Positions 8,428 to 17,305 of a stretch of DNA of 64,000 bases are shown here, one piece after another; the stretch's first letter is position 1; each line of letters begins with the position of its first letter. The stretch comes from Streptomyces aculeolatus (GTDB lineage: Bacteria; Actinomycetota; Actinomycetes; Streptomycetales; Streptomycetaceae), in assembly GCF_020400605.1 (NCBI RefSeq), contig NZ_JAINRD010000004.1:1-64000 (forward strand), given 5' to 3'. Made by a program: the position numbers and the translations under genes. The notes below the pieces were generated by a model. It was not told where the DNA came from and did no database searches. It was given only the letters and a program-made list of their open reading frames with translations.

Positions 8428-9254
8428 GGGCAGCCGTCGTCTCGCGCACGCTGACTTACCTGTCACTGGTCGCTGCCGCCGCGGTGGTGGTGCTGCCGCT
8501 GCTGGTGGTCTTCCTCACCTCGCTGAAGACACCGGAGGAGATGGCGGGTGGCGGCGGGGCCCTCTCGCTGCCGGGCAACCCGCTCAACTTCGGCAACTAC
8601 GCGACGGCCTTCGAGGACGGCCGGATGCTCTCGGCGTTCGCCAACACCGCGGTCATCCTCCTCTTCGCGATCGCCGGCACCGTGCTCATCGGCTCGATGA
8701 CGGCCTACGCGATCGACCGCTTCCGGTTCCGGTTCCGCAAGCTCGTGGTGGGGCTCTTCCTGGTCGCGGCGATGGTGCCCGGAGTGACCACCCAGGTGGC
8801 GACGTTCCAGATCGTCGACAGCTTCGGGATGGTCAACAGCCGGCTCGCGCCCATCGTGCTCTACATGGGCACGGACATCGTCTCGATCTACATCTTCCTC
8901 CAGTTCATCCGCTCCATCCCGGTCTCGCTGGACGAGTCGGCGCGGCTGGAGGGCGCCAACTCGTTCACGATCTACCGGAAGATCATCTTCCCGCTCCTCA
9001 GGCCGGCGGTCGCGACGGTCGTCATCGTCAAGGGCGTGACCGTCTACAACGACTTCTACATCCCGTTCCTCTACATGCCCTCCGACGACCTCGGGACGAT
9101 GTCGACCGCCCTGTTCCGCTTCAAGGGCCCGTACGGAGCGCACTGGGAGACGATCTCGGCCGGCACGGTCCTGGTCATCCTGCCGACACTCGCCGTCTTC
9201 CTGTTCCTCCAGCGGTACATCTACAACGGATTCATGAGGGGGGCGACGAAGTGA
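8424..9254 (+). CDS. ABC sugar transporter permease 2 (MalG-like)
   Basis: A 276-aa second permease with about six transmembrane helices, beginning with a helix at ~10-30. Its EAA-type loop reads DESARLEGANSFTIYRKI..PLLRP (~170-195), the ATPase-coupling motif of the CUT1 family. The ATG at 8424 overlaps the stop of permease 1. Together with the binding lipoprotein and the missing ATPase it completes a CUT1-type oligosaccharide importer serving the divergent beta-mannosidase. Confidence 0.93.
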   Translation: MRAAVVSRTLTYLSLVAAAAVVVLPLLVVFLTSLKTPEEMAGGGGALSLPGNPLNFGNYATAFEDGRMLSAFANTAVILLFAIAGTVLIGSMTAYAIDRFRFRFRKLVVGLFLVAAMVPGVTTQVATFQIVDSFGMVNSRLAPIVLYMGTDIVSIYIFLQFIRSIPVSLDESARLEGANSFTIYRKIIFPLLRPAVATVVIVKGVTVYNDFYIPFLYMPSDDLGTMSTALFRFKGPYGAHWETISAGTVLVILPTLAVFLFLQRYIYNGFMRGATK

Positions 9255-9382
9255 ACGGGACCCTCCGATGAGTTCGGGCGGCGCGGGCAGTCCACAAACA
9301 CGACGACGGCGGCGACTTGCGGACAGGAACTGTCCGCAACGTTCCGTACCGTCAGGGGACGGGCTCGACCACCGGAGGGGAC

Positions 9383-10288
9383 ATGAACGGCATGAACGGC
9401 CTCGCGACAGCACTGGTGCTGGCCATCGCGTCCGCCGCCGCGTACGCGGGGGCCGCCGTGCTGCAGGAGCGGGTCGCGGGGGCGGGCCGCGAGGCGGACG
9501 CCGGGGTGTGGGCGGCGCTGGCACGGGGCTCGTGGTGGCTGTCGGTCGGGCTCAACGTCGCGGGCGCGGCCCTGCACGTACTCGCGCTGCGGTACGGGCC
9601 GCTGACCCTGATACAGCCGCTGGGCGCGCTCACCCTGGTCCTCGCGCTGCCGCTGCAGGCGGCATGCTCGGGGCGCCGGGTCGGCGCGGCACGGTGGCGG
9701 GGCGCGGGGCTGACGCTGGCGGGCCTGGCGGGGGTGCTGCTGCTGGTCCGCGGCGGCGGGCACATCGAGGTGCTCACCCCGGCGCAAGTGCTCGGCACGG
9801 TCGCGGCCACCGCGGCGGCGCTCGTCGCGCTGGGCGCGGCGGCGCGCGGGCTCGGGCCGCGGACGGCGGGCATCGCGTACGCCACGGCCGCGGGCATCGC
9901 CTTCGGCGCGGGCTCGGTGCTGACCCAGACGGTCGCGGTACGCCCCGCCCCCGACGCCTTCACGGTGCTGACGGGCCTGGCGGTGGCGGCACTCGCCCCG
10001 GCGGGCCTGATGCTCTCGCAGGCCGCCTACCGGGGCGGCCTCGGCGCCCCGCTGGCCACGGCGACGCTGGTGAACCCGGCGGTCTCGGCGGCGGTCGGCC
10101 TCACGCTGCTCGGCGAGCGGCTGAGCGGCGGCATGCTGGGGGCCGCGGTGGCGCTGGCGGCAACGGCCCTGGCCGCAAGGGGCGTAGTCGTACTGTCCCG
10201 CCCGGCCGCCGCGCCCGCGGGCCGGACGCCCGGCTGGACCCGCCACACCGAACCGGCCCCTGTGGAGACCTTCGGGCTGGCTCGCTGA
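9383..10288 (+). CDS. DMT/EamA-like multi-spanning membrane protein
   Basis: A 301-aa integral membrane protein with around nine or ten hydrophobic helices and little loop sequence. The pattern resembles DMT-superfamily (EamA/magnesium-transporter-NIPA-like) permeases. GGAGGGG lies 3-9 nt before ATG 9383; an upstream in-frame ATG lacks a ribosome site. Conserved-looking features are the LQERVAG segment after helix 1, LRYGPLTLIQPLGALTLV at ~70-90, and the repeat-like TLVNPAVSAAVGLTLLGERL at ~245-265. The substrate is unknown. A GC hairpin terminator follows at 10298-10317. Confidence 0.75.
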   Translation: MNGMNGLATALVLAIASAAAYAGAAVLQERVAGAGREADAGVWAALARGSWWLSVGLNVAGAALHVLALRYGPLTLIQPLGALTLVLALPLQAACSGRRVGAARWRGAGLTLAGLAGVLLLVRGGGHIEVLTPAQVLGTVAATAAALVALGAAARGLGPRTAGIAYATAAGIAFGAGSVLTQTVAVRPAPDAFTVLTGLAVAALAPAGLMLSQAAYRGGLGAPLATATLVNPAVSAAVGLTLLGERLSGGMLGAAVALAATALAARGVVVLSRPAAAPAGRTPGWTRHTEPAPVETFGLAR

Positions 10289-10297
10289 CCCGCCCGC

Positions 10298-10317
10298 CCC
10301 CCGTGCCCGCACGGGGG
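10298..10317. terminator. Bidirectional hairpin terminator
   Basis: Nine-base perfect arms (CCCCCGTGC / GCACGGGGG) with a 2-nt loop, between the convergent DMT permease and the oxidoreductase gene. Confidence 0.75.
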
Positions 10318-10370
10318 CCGCGGCGCAGCCGCCGACGCAGCGCCACCACGCCCCCGCCGGCCGCCGGCTG

Positions 10371-11291
10371 CTAGTCCGCCACCAGGACGATCTTGCCGCG
10401 CAAGTGGCCCCCCTCGCTCGCCCGGTGGGCGTCCGCCGCCTCCGCCAGGGGCAGCGCCCGCCACACCGGCAGGTGCAGGCGGCCGTCGCGGTACAGCGCC
10501 AGCGCCCGTTCGATCCCCGCCACGTGCTGGTCCTCGCCGTCCGCCTGGCGGGAGAACCGCGCGCCGACGGCCTGCGCACCCGCCGCGTCCGCGATCGTCA
10601 GCACCCGCTCCGGGCCGCCCGCCAGCTCCACCGACTCCGGCAGCACGCCCCGCCCCGCGGCGTCCAGGACCGCGTCGACGTCCGGCGCCAGCTCCCGTAC
10701 CCGCGCGCCCACGCCCTCGCCGTACGCGACCGGCTCCGCGCCCAGCGAGCGCAGGTAGTCGTGGTTGCCGGGGCTCGCGGTGCCGATCACCCGCACCCCC
10801 GCCGAGACCGCGAACTGCACCGCGAGGCTGCCCACACCGCCCGCCGCGCCGTGCACGAGCAGCGTGTCGTCCTTGGCGACGCCCAGCGCCGCCAGCGTGC
10901 GGTACGCGGTCTCCGCCGCCATCGGCAGCCCGCCGGCCAGCTCCCACGGCAGCCCCGGCGGCTTGGCGACCAGCCGGTCCGCGCGGGCCAGCGTCTGCAG
11001 CGCGTACCCCGCGGCCACCGGCCCGAGCACCTCGTCGCCCTCCCGCCACGGCCCCGCGTCCGCGCCGACGGACTCGACGACGCCCGCGGCCTCCACCCCC
11101 GGGACGTGCGGGAAGGACAGCGGCCGGAACGCCGCCAGCTGCCCGCTGCGCAGCTTCCAGTCCATCGGGTTGACCCCCGCGCACCGGACGCGGACGCGCA
11201 CCTCGCCGGCGGCCGGCGCCGGCACCTCGACGTCGAGGCGGCGCAGCACCTCGGGGCCGCCGTATGCGGAGAATCCCATGGCGAACACCAC
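10371..11291 (-). CDS. Zinc-free MDR-family NADPH:quinone oxidoreductase-like protein
   Basis: A 306-aa medium-chain dehydrogenase/reductase. The N-terminal GroES-like domain carries GVNPMDWKLRSG (~40-50) and the quinone-oxidoreductase signature PHVPGVEAAGVVESVG (~62-77). The Rossmann domain has the NADPH-binding VHGAAGGVGSLAVQ at ~145-158. The catalytic and structural zinc ligands of alcohol dehydrogenases are missing, which fits the quinone-reductase branch. The GTG start has GGAAGG 9 nt upstream; an in-frame ATG 12 nt further in is too far from it. Substrate unknown. Confidence 0.88.
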   Translation of the reverse strand: MVFAMGFSAYGGPEVLRRLDVEVPAPAAGEVRVRVRCAGVNPMDWKLRSGQLAAFRPLSFPHVPGVEAAGVVESVGADAGPWREGDEVLGPVAAGYALQTLARADRLVAKPPGLPWELAGGLPMAAETAYRTLAALGVAKDDTLLVHGAAGGVGSLAVQFAVSAGVRVIGTASPGNHDYLRSLGAEPVAYGEGVGARVRELAPDVDAVLDAAGRGVLPESVELAGGPERVLTIADAAGAQAVGARFSRQADGEDQHVAGIERALALYRDGRLHLPVWRALPLAEAADAHRASEGGHLRGKIVLVAD

Positions 11292-11492
11292 GGGCCATCA
11301 CCTTCCTTCGGGACCGTGGAAACCGAACGGACCGACTATCCCACCGAGGTGCGCGCACCGGCGCGGTTTCGATCCCGTGGCGAACAGACGTTTCGCCCCC
11401 CGCGCTGGTGGAACACCCCCGAAACGCCTGGTGGGGGGCGGTGTGTGCCACCGCCCCCCACAGGACTGGTCCTGCTCAGCCGACCGTATACA

Positions 11493-13427
11493 TCACAGCG
11501 GCTTGATCCGGATGTCGCGGAACGAGACCACGTCCGTGGTGCCGTGCACCTGGAGGCCGATGTAGCCCTCGGCGTGCTGGCGCCCGTCCGTGCCCGGGTC
11601 GTCGCCGCGCGGCGGATCGAAGAGCTGCCCCGGCGAGTTCTCGAACTCGTTGAGGAGCACGCCGTTGCGGTAGATCTCGTACTTCTGATCCACCACCCGG
11701 ATCTCGTAGTCGTTCCACGTGCCCTTCGGAGTCACCCCGGCACCGCCGTGGTTGATCTCGTCGAAGCCGTAGACCGAGCCGGTCTTGTACTTGTCGCCGG
11801 CCTCCGAGTCGAAGACCTGCACCTCGTGGCCGTACTTGATCGCCACCCACTCGGGCCGCGACTCGTCCGGGTGGTCGCGCACGTCCGGGAAGCGGACGAA
11901 GACGCCGGAGTTGGCGCGCCCGTCGCCCGGCGCGTCGTCGCGCCACTGGAGCTTGAGCGAGAAGTCGCCGTACTGGGCCTGCGGGTACCACAGCATGCCC
12001 ATCCCGTCGACGTTCGTCCCGCTCGTCATCGAGCCGTCCCCGTTGAGGTTGAAGCTGCCGCCGCCGACCTGCTCCCACTTGGAGAAGGAGTTCTCGGTGC
12101 CGGTGAAGATCGGCGTGTAGCCGTCGTTCTGGCCCGGCTTGCCGATCCCCGACTCCTTGGCGGTGTCGCGGATGATCTGGCGCTCCTCGCCGTTGATGAC
12201 GGCGTCCCCGTACAGCTCGTCGGTGACGGCCTTGATGTGGTCCAGGAACGCCTTCTGCCTCGGCCAGGCCTTCTCGTCCTCGATGACCTCGTTGATCGTG
12301 CAGCCGTTCGCGGTGACGCGGTTGGGCACGTGGGTGTCGTACTGGCCGATGAAGACGATCGGACGGGAGTCCAGCTCCGGGCAGACCGGGTCGGGGTTGG
12401 GGTACTTCTCGACGACCGTGAAGGTGACCTTCCCGACCTCGGAGGAGTTGCCCGCCTTGTCGGTGGCCCGGTAGCTGATCGTGTGCTCGCCGACGGTCGA
12501 GACGTGCACCATCTCGGTGTACGGCTGGAAGGCGCCGTCGCCCACCGCGTACTCGACCTTGTCGAGGCCGGAGCCGCCGGTGTCCGCCGCCTCCAGCATG
12601 ACCATCGCCATGTCCAGATACGCGCCGTCGTCGTTCTGCTCACCGCTGACCGAGGCCTCGACCGTCGGTGGCGTCGTGTCCTCGCCGGCCTCGGCGACCG
12701 TGAAGGTCACCGATTTCTCCTCGCAGGTGTTGCCCGCCTTGTCGGTGGCGCGGTACCTGACGGTGTGCTCGCCGACGGTGTCGACGACGATCGGCGCCTC
12801 GTACGGGGTCCACTCCGTGGCCCCGTCCAGGGCGTATTCGATGCGATCGACCCCCGACATGTCGTCGGTGGCCGACAGCGCCACCGTCGCGCTGCCCAGG
12901 TACGCGCCGTTCGCGTCCTGCTCGCCGGTGACCTCGGCAGCCGCCTCGGGCGCCGTGGTGTCCTCACCGCCGCCGTCCGTGACGATCAGCTCGCCGACCA
13001 TCGAGCCGTGGCCGGGAATCGCGCAGAAGTAGCGGTACTTGCCCGGCGTGAGGTTGACGGTCGCCTGCCACTTGCCGTTGTTCTCGTCGTTCGGGGACGC
13101 CTGGAGGTTGAGGCTGACGTCCTTGTTGTATCCGTCGGTGAACGTGTCGAACGTGAGCGTGTGCACCATGCCGGTGGTGTTGCCGGTGGCGGCGCTGTTC
13201 TCGAAGACGATGGTCGTCTCCCCGGCCACCGCCGTCGTCGGCGCGGACGTGTACTCGGTGATGCTGTCGCCCGCGGTCCAGGTCAGCGTCTGCGCCGCCC
13301 TGGGCTCGTCGGGCACCGCCGCGTCCGCGGCGGGCAGGCCGCCCGGCGCGAGGAGCGCCAGGCAGACCGCCACCAGAGTGATCAGCGCCCGCCGCAGTGC
13401 ACCCGCGGTCAGAGCTCCGGATCTCAT
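11493..13427 (-). CDS. Secreted cupredoxin / Ig-like / DUF1080 multidomain protein
   Basis: A 644-aa exported protein. In order: signal peptide (~1-37, AADAA cleavage region); plastocyanin-like domain (~44-150) with a plausible type-1 copper set, His in MVHTLTF, then Cys, His and Met in CAIPGHGSM; two Ig/OmpL47-like repeats, each ending GEHT(V/I)(R/S)YRATDKAGN (~155-330); a Cys-containing linker; and a C-terminal DUF1080 domain (~440-644), the fold of 3-keto-glycoside hydrolases. The ATG at 13427 overlaps the stop of the upstream dehydrogenase gene (ATGA) and has an AAGGGAA ribosome site. Known: DUF1080 proteins act on 3-keto-sugars, and cupredoxins carry electrons. Inferred: the copper domain may accept electrons from the coupled dehydrogenase, and the DUF1080 domain may cleave the oxidised glycoside. 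Confidence 0.88.
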   Translation of the reverse strand: MRSGALTAGALRRALITLVAVCLALLAPGGLPAADAAVPDEPRAAQTLTWTAGDSITEYTSAPTTAVAGETTIVFENSAATGNTTGMVHTLTFDTFTDGYNKDVSLNLQASPNDENNGKWQATVNLTPGKYRYFCAIPGHGSMVGELIVTDGGGEDTTAPEAAAEVTGEQDANGAYLGSATVALSATDDMSGVDRIEYALDGATEWTPYEAPIVVDTVGEHTVRYRATDKAGNTCEEKSVTFTVAEAGEDTTPPTVEASVSGEQNDDGAYLDMAMVMLEAADTGGSGLDKVEYAVGDGAFQPYTEMVHVSTVGEHTISYRATDKAGNSSEVGKVTFTVVEKYPNPDPVCPELDSRPIVFIGQYDTHVPNRVTANGCTINEVIEDEKAWPRQKAFLDHIKAVTDELYGDAVINGEERQIIRDTAKESGIGKPGQNDGYTPIFTGTENSFSKWEQVGGGSFNLNGDGSMTSGTNVDGMGMLWYPQAQYGDFSLKLQWRDDAPGDGRANSGVFVRFPDVRDHPDESRPEWVAIKYGHEVQVFDSEAGDKYKTGSVYGFDEINHGGAGVTPKGTWNDYEIRVVDQKYEIYRNGVLLNEFENSPGQLFDPPRGDDPGTDGRQHAEGYIGLQVHGTTDVVSFRDIRIKPL

Positions 13428-15859
13428 CGGCTTCCCTTCGTGATCAGGTTCTCGGGCGAGGGCGTCGCCGGCCCGCCCTTGTACGTCACCCGCCACAGGG
13501 CGGACGCCGAGTCGGCGTTGAAGAAGCCGCGGCCGTAGTCGAGCACGTAGAGCGCGCCGTCCGGGCCGAACTTCCAGTCCATCAGGTTGCGGATGCCGCC
13601 CTCGCCGGCCGGGATGATCTCGTCCAGCGACTCGGCGTGCACGGGCAGCCCGCCGTCGCCGGCGTTGTCCGGGTCCATGACCACGGCGTGCCGCGGCTGG
13701 TCCTGGTCGTAGAAGTCGCCGACGAACCACTTGCCGTTCCAGTACTCGGGCCACTTGACGTCGCTCTCGGAGCCGGCGTCGTAGCGGTAGACGGGGCCCG
13801 TCATGGCCGCCTGGCCGCCGCCCTTGAGCCAGGGCAGCCTGTACTGGGCCTCGTCGATGTTGTAGCTGGGCACCCCGTCCGCGTTGCGCGGGTAGTCGGG
13901 GCCGCCGCCCTGGGGCGAGTACCAGATGTTGTTGTCGCGGGCCGGCGGGATGTCCGTCAGGCCGTCGTTGTTGGGCGAGGTGTTCTTGAGGTTGTCGCAG
14001 TCGTACCAGTCGAGCGGCTGCGTCGGGTCGGGCAGGTTGCGGTCGCGGTACGGCTGCGAGTTGCCCATGCAGTACGGCCAGCCCTGGTTGCCCGCGCTGG
14101 TGATGACGGCGAACGTGTCGTACTTCGCCGGGCCCCAGGTGGTGCTGGGCGCGCCGGCGTCGGGGCCGACCCAGCCGGCGTAGAGCCGGTCCTCGGCGTC
14201 GATCTCGATGCGGGACGGGTTGCGTACGCCCATCACGTAGATCTCGGGCCTGGCCTGGTCGCCGTCGCCCTCGTCGCCGGTGAAGAGGTTGCCCTCGGGG
14301 ACGGTGTACGTGCCGTCGGCCTCGGGGTGGATCCGCAGGATCTTGCCGTTGAGGTTGTTGGTGTTGCCCGCGGTGCGGCGCGCGTCGGCGAAGGACACGC
14401 CGCCGAAGTTGGGCTCCGGGTTGTTGCCCGAGTAGCCGTCGCTGAACCGCGAGGAGTTGGTGTCGCCGGTGGCGATGTACAGGTTGCCCTTGGAGTCCCA
14501 CTCCATGTCGCCGCCCGCGTGGCAGCAGCTGTGCACCTGGACCGGCCAGGACAGCAGCACCTTCTCGGAGGCGGTGTCGAGCTTCTGCGTCGCCTGGTCG
14601 ATGGTGAACCGGGAGACCCGCCGCTCGGCCATGTGCGCGGCGCGGTCGACGCCGGAGTGCGGCGTGTAGTGCAGGTACACGTAGCCGTTGTCGGCGAAGT
14701 CCTGGTCGAGGGCGATGCCGAGGAGGCCCTCCTCGACCTTGACCAGCTCGTCGCCGCCGCCCTTGTTGCCGAACACGTCGAGCGTGCCGACCGCGGTCAC
14801 CTGCTCGGTCTCCGGGTCCCACATGTGGATCGTGCCGGGGCCCTTGCCGATCTCCGCGCTGTTCCAGTCGACGTCGACGGGGGCGCCGGACCAGCGGCCG
14901 CCGCGGCCGATGTAGTAGACCTTGCCGTCCTCGGCGATGTCGATGCCGTGCGGCTCGCCGATCTGGTCGAGCTGGTTCGCCTGGTTCGGCTGGGTCAGCC
15001 GCGTCGCCTCGTAGTTCGCGGTGATGCTCGCCTGGCAGTCGGCCTGCGCCTGGCGCGTGGTCCAGAGCAGGGCGCCGCGCAGGTGCGAGCGGAAGTCGTC
15101 CTCGGCGAAGCCGGCGGCGGTGCCGCCCATGCCGGTGTAGAAGGAGCGGCCGCCCTCGTAGTCGCGGCACCAGGAGATCGGGTGGTCCGCCCCGTTGGCG
15201 GACGGCCCGGGCTCGTAGGACAGCTCCCGGACCCTGGCGACGGTGTGCACCTTGCCGGAGGGGTTGCTCTCCCAGTTGGTCCACACGTCGCTGCGCTGCC
15301 ACTCCAGCGGCAGGTCCTTGGTGGCCGGGTTCAGCCGGTCGCCGACCTCGACGACGGCCTCCTGGACGCCGTCCGCGGTGCCCGCGGGGCGGCTGCCGAT
15401 CAGGCCCGTGAACCAGTCGGACTCCGGCTCGGAGCGGGCCGCGTCATGGATGCCGAGGAACCCGCCGCCCGCCTCGATGTAGCGCTGGAACGACTGCTCC
15501 TGCATGGTGTTGAGCCGGTCGCTGCCCGGTGACAGGAAGACGACCGCGTTGTACTTGGCCAGGTTCTTGTCGGTGAAGGCCGTGACCTCGTCGGTCGCGG
15601 TCACCGTGAACGTCTCGGGCCCCTGGGCTCCGACGGCCTCGATGGCCTCGACGCCCGCCCGGGTCACGGCGTGTTGGTCGCCGTCGACCCGGGTGAACAC
15701 GAGTACCGAGGCCGCCGCCCTGCCCGGCGGCTTGCCGGCCGCCAGCGGTCCGTCGTCCGACGGCCCTGCCATGGCCTCGGCTCCTGCCAGTAGCGTTGCC
15801 GCCATGGCCACGGCCGATGCGCCGGCCGCCCAGCGTAGGGCGTTTCCCCTGCGTCGCAT
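13424..15859 (-). CDS. Secreted ThuA-domain / PQQ-type glucose-sorbosone dehydrogenase
   Basis: An 811-aa exported protein. After a signal peptide (~1-31) comes a ThuA-like glutamine-amidotransferase-fold domain (~50-270; FLGIHDAAR, WCRDYEGGRSFYTGMG). A six-bladed beta-propeller of the glucose/sorbosone dehydrogenase family follows (~285-800; GEPHGIDIAEDGKVYY, LLGIALDQDF, NNLNGKILRI, GVRNPSRI, GNQGWPYC). Such propellers bind PQQ and oxidise sugars outside the membrane. ThuA domains are linked to trehalose/3-keto-sugar metabolism. The ATG has GAGGTGGGAGGACC upstream. It is coupled to the cupredoxin-DUF1080 gene and divergent from a laccase. A paralogous dehydrogenase without the ThuA domain lies at 62337-63797. 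Confidence 0.92.
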   Translation of the reverse strand: MRRRGNALRWAAGASAVAMAATLLAGAEAMAGPSDDGPLAAGKPPGRAAASVLVFTRVDGDQHAVTRAGVEAIEAVGAQGPETFTVTATDEVTAFTDKNLAKYNAVVFLSPGSDRLNTMQEQSFQRYIEAGGGFLGIHDAARSEPESDWFTGLIGSRPAGTADGVQEAVVEVGDRLNPATKDLPLEWQRSDVWTNWESNPSGKVHTVARVRELSYEPGPSANGADHPISWCRDYEGGRSFYTGMGGTAAGFAEDDFRSHLRGALLWTTRQAQADCQASITANYEATRLTQPNQANQLDQIGEPHGIDIAEDGKVYYIGRGGRWSGAPVDVDWNSAEIGKGPGTIHMWDPETEQVTAVGTLDVFGNKGGGDELVKVEEGLLGIALDQDFADNGYVYLHYTPHSGVDRAAHMAERRVSRFTIDQATQKLDTASEKVLLSWPVQVHSCCHAGGDMEWDSKGNLYIATGDTNSSRFSDGYSGNNPEPNFGGVSFADARRTAGNTNNLNGKILRIHPEADGTYTVPEGNLFTGDEGDGDQARPEIYVMGVRNPSRIEIDAEDRLYAGWVGPDAGAPSTTWGPAKYDTFAVITSAGNQGWPYCMGNSQPYRDRNLPDPTQPLDWYDCDNLKNTSPNNDGLTDIPPARDNNIWYSPQGGGPDYPRNADGVPSYNIDEAQYRLPWLKGGGQAAMTGPVYRYDAGSESDVKWPEYWNGKWFVGDFYDQDQPRHAVVMDPDNAGDGGLPVHAESLDEIIPAGEGGIRNLMDWKFGPDGALYVLDYGRGFFNADSASALWRVTYKGGPATPSPENLITKGSR

Positions 15860-16057
15860 GGTCCTCCCACCTCGTCCCGGGATGCTGCGGGATAGCTGCG
15901 CCGCCGTAGGAAGTTAGACCCCTTTTCGCGAACTGCCAATGCCTAGCGCCGGATTCGGTTCGAACTTTGTCCTGAGGATGGGCAAAGCCTCCGCAAGCCC
16001 TTACCATGAGCGGCTGTCAGGGACGAGTCACAAACGCGCGAGAAGGCGGGGGCCACC

Positions 16058-17062
16058 ATGCCGCGCAATGTCTTTTCCAGAAGGTCCTTCACCAGCGGTG
16101 CGGCCGCGGCCGCACTGGCGACCCCGGTCGCACTGTCCACCTCCGGAGCAACGGTCACCGCGTCGGACGACAAACCGCAACCCCAGCCGCTCGGCGAGAT
16201 CAAACGGATCACCCTGTACGCCGAGGCCATGCCGGACGGCCAACTCGGCTACGGCCTCGAACCGGGCAAGCCCTCCATCCCCGGCCCCCTGCTGGAGATG
16301 TACGAGGGCGACAGCATGATGATCAAGCTGGTCAACAACCTCGACATCGAGGCCAGCCTGCACGTCCACGGCGTCGACTACGACATCGACAACGACGGCA
16401 CGCCGATGACGAACAGCGCGGTCCCGCCGGGCGGTTCACGCGACTACGTCTGGCACTCGCACACCGCCGGCACCCGCAAGGACGGCACCATCCAGCCGGG
16501 CAGCGCGGGCTACTGGAACTACCACGACCACGCGGTCGGCACCCCGCACGGGACCGGCGGCGTCAAGCGCGGGCTGTACGGCGGGCTGATCGTCCGCCGG
16601 AAGGGCGACAAGCTGCCCGACAAGCAGTTCGTCATCGTCTTCAACGACAACACCGTCAACAACGTCGCGGGCCACGGGCCCGACTTCACCGCCACGCTGG
16701 GCGAGCGGTGCGAGATCATCATGATCACGCACGGCGAGTTCTACCACACGTTCCATCTGCACGGGCACCGCTGGGCGGACAACCGCACGGGCATGCTGAC
16801 CAGCGTGGACGACCCGACACCCGTCATCGACAACAAGATCGTCGGGCCGGGCGACTCGTTCGGGTTCCAGTTCATCGCGGGCGAACTCGTCGGCTCGGGG
16901 CGGTGGATGTACCACTGCCACGTCCAGAGCCACGCGGACATGGGCGTGGCCGGGCTGCTCGTGGTGACCAACCCCAACGGCACGGTGGCCGGAAAGCACA
17001 ACGCGGAGGCGATGAAGCCCACCCGCGACGCACCGGCCCACGGCAGCCACGACACGACCTGA
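16058..17062 (+). CDS. Two-domain (small) laccase, Tat-exported multicopper oxidase
   Basis: A 334-aa small laccase of the Streptomyces EpoA/SLAC type. A twin-arginine signal (SRRSFTSG, ~7-14) indicates folded export. The four copper motifs are complete: HVHGVD, HSHTAG, YHDHAVG in domain 1; HTFHLHGH and [12 protein letters not shown] in domain 2, the last containing the Cys and axial Met of the T1 site. The length matches the trimeric two-domain family. It would oxidise phenolics, using oxygen as terminal acceptor. It starts 198 bp from the divergent ThuA-dehydrogenase gene. ATG 16058 follows an AAGGCGGGGG ribosome site. Confidence 0.96.
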   Translation: MPRNVFSRRSFTSGAAAAALATPVALSTSGATVTASDDKPQPQPLGEIKRITLYAEAMPDGQLGYGLEPGKPSIPGPLLEMYEGDSMMIKLVNNLDIEASLHVHGVDYDIDNDGTPMTNSAVPPGGSRDYVWHSHTAGTRKDGTIQPGSAGYWNYHDHAVGTPHGTGGVKRGLYGGLIVRRKGDKLPDKQFVIVFNDNTVNNVAGHGPDFTATLGERCEIIMITHGEFYHTFHLHGHRWADNRTGMLTSVDDPTPVIDNKIVGPGDSFGFQFIAGELVGSGRWMYHCHVQSHADMGVAGLLVVTNPNGTVAGKHNAEAMKPTRDAPAHGSHDTT

Positions 17063-17101
17063 CCAGCCGCACGCACCGCACCACGGCACGCACCGCACCC
17101 G

Positions 17102-17128
17102 GGCGCGTGCCGCATCGCGGCACGCGCC
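17102..17128. terminator. Hairpin downstream of laccase (first of two)
   Basis: Perfect 12-bp arms GGCGCGTGCCGC / GCGGCACGCGCC with loop ATC, 40 bp after the laccase stop. Confidence 0.7.
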
Positions 17129-17161
17129 GGGCCGGCGCACGTGCCGCGCCGCGAGACCGGT

Positions 17162-17188
17162 CGGCGGCCCCGCTGGGTGGGGCCGCCG
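17162..17188. terminator. Hairpin downstream of laccase (second of two)
   Basis: Perfect 10-bp arms CGGCGGCCCC / GGGGCCGCCG with a 7-nt loop, followed by GCTTTCG. It forms a tandem terminator with the hairpin at 17102-17128. Confidence 0.75.
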
Positions 17189-17305
17189 GCTTTCGCATGC
17201 CCGCGTACCCGCCGACGGCAGACCCCCGGACGGCAGCTCCCCGACGGCAGATCCCCTGACCACACCCCCTGAGGGCAGACGCCCGGGCACACTCCTGCTA
17301 TCGTC

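Noticed and set aside
6224..9254. Missing ATPase as evidence of a broken ABC operon
   Set aside because: CUT1 importers of Streptomyces normally lack their own ATPase and share MsiK; both permeases and the binding protein are intact.
10404..13538. Open frame of over 1000 codons on the plus strand opposite the oxidoreductase and DUF1080 genes
   Set aside because: Shadow frame of GC-rich coding sequence; no domain pattern, and it crosses two real genes and their intergenic region.
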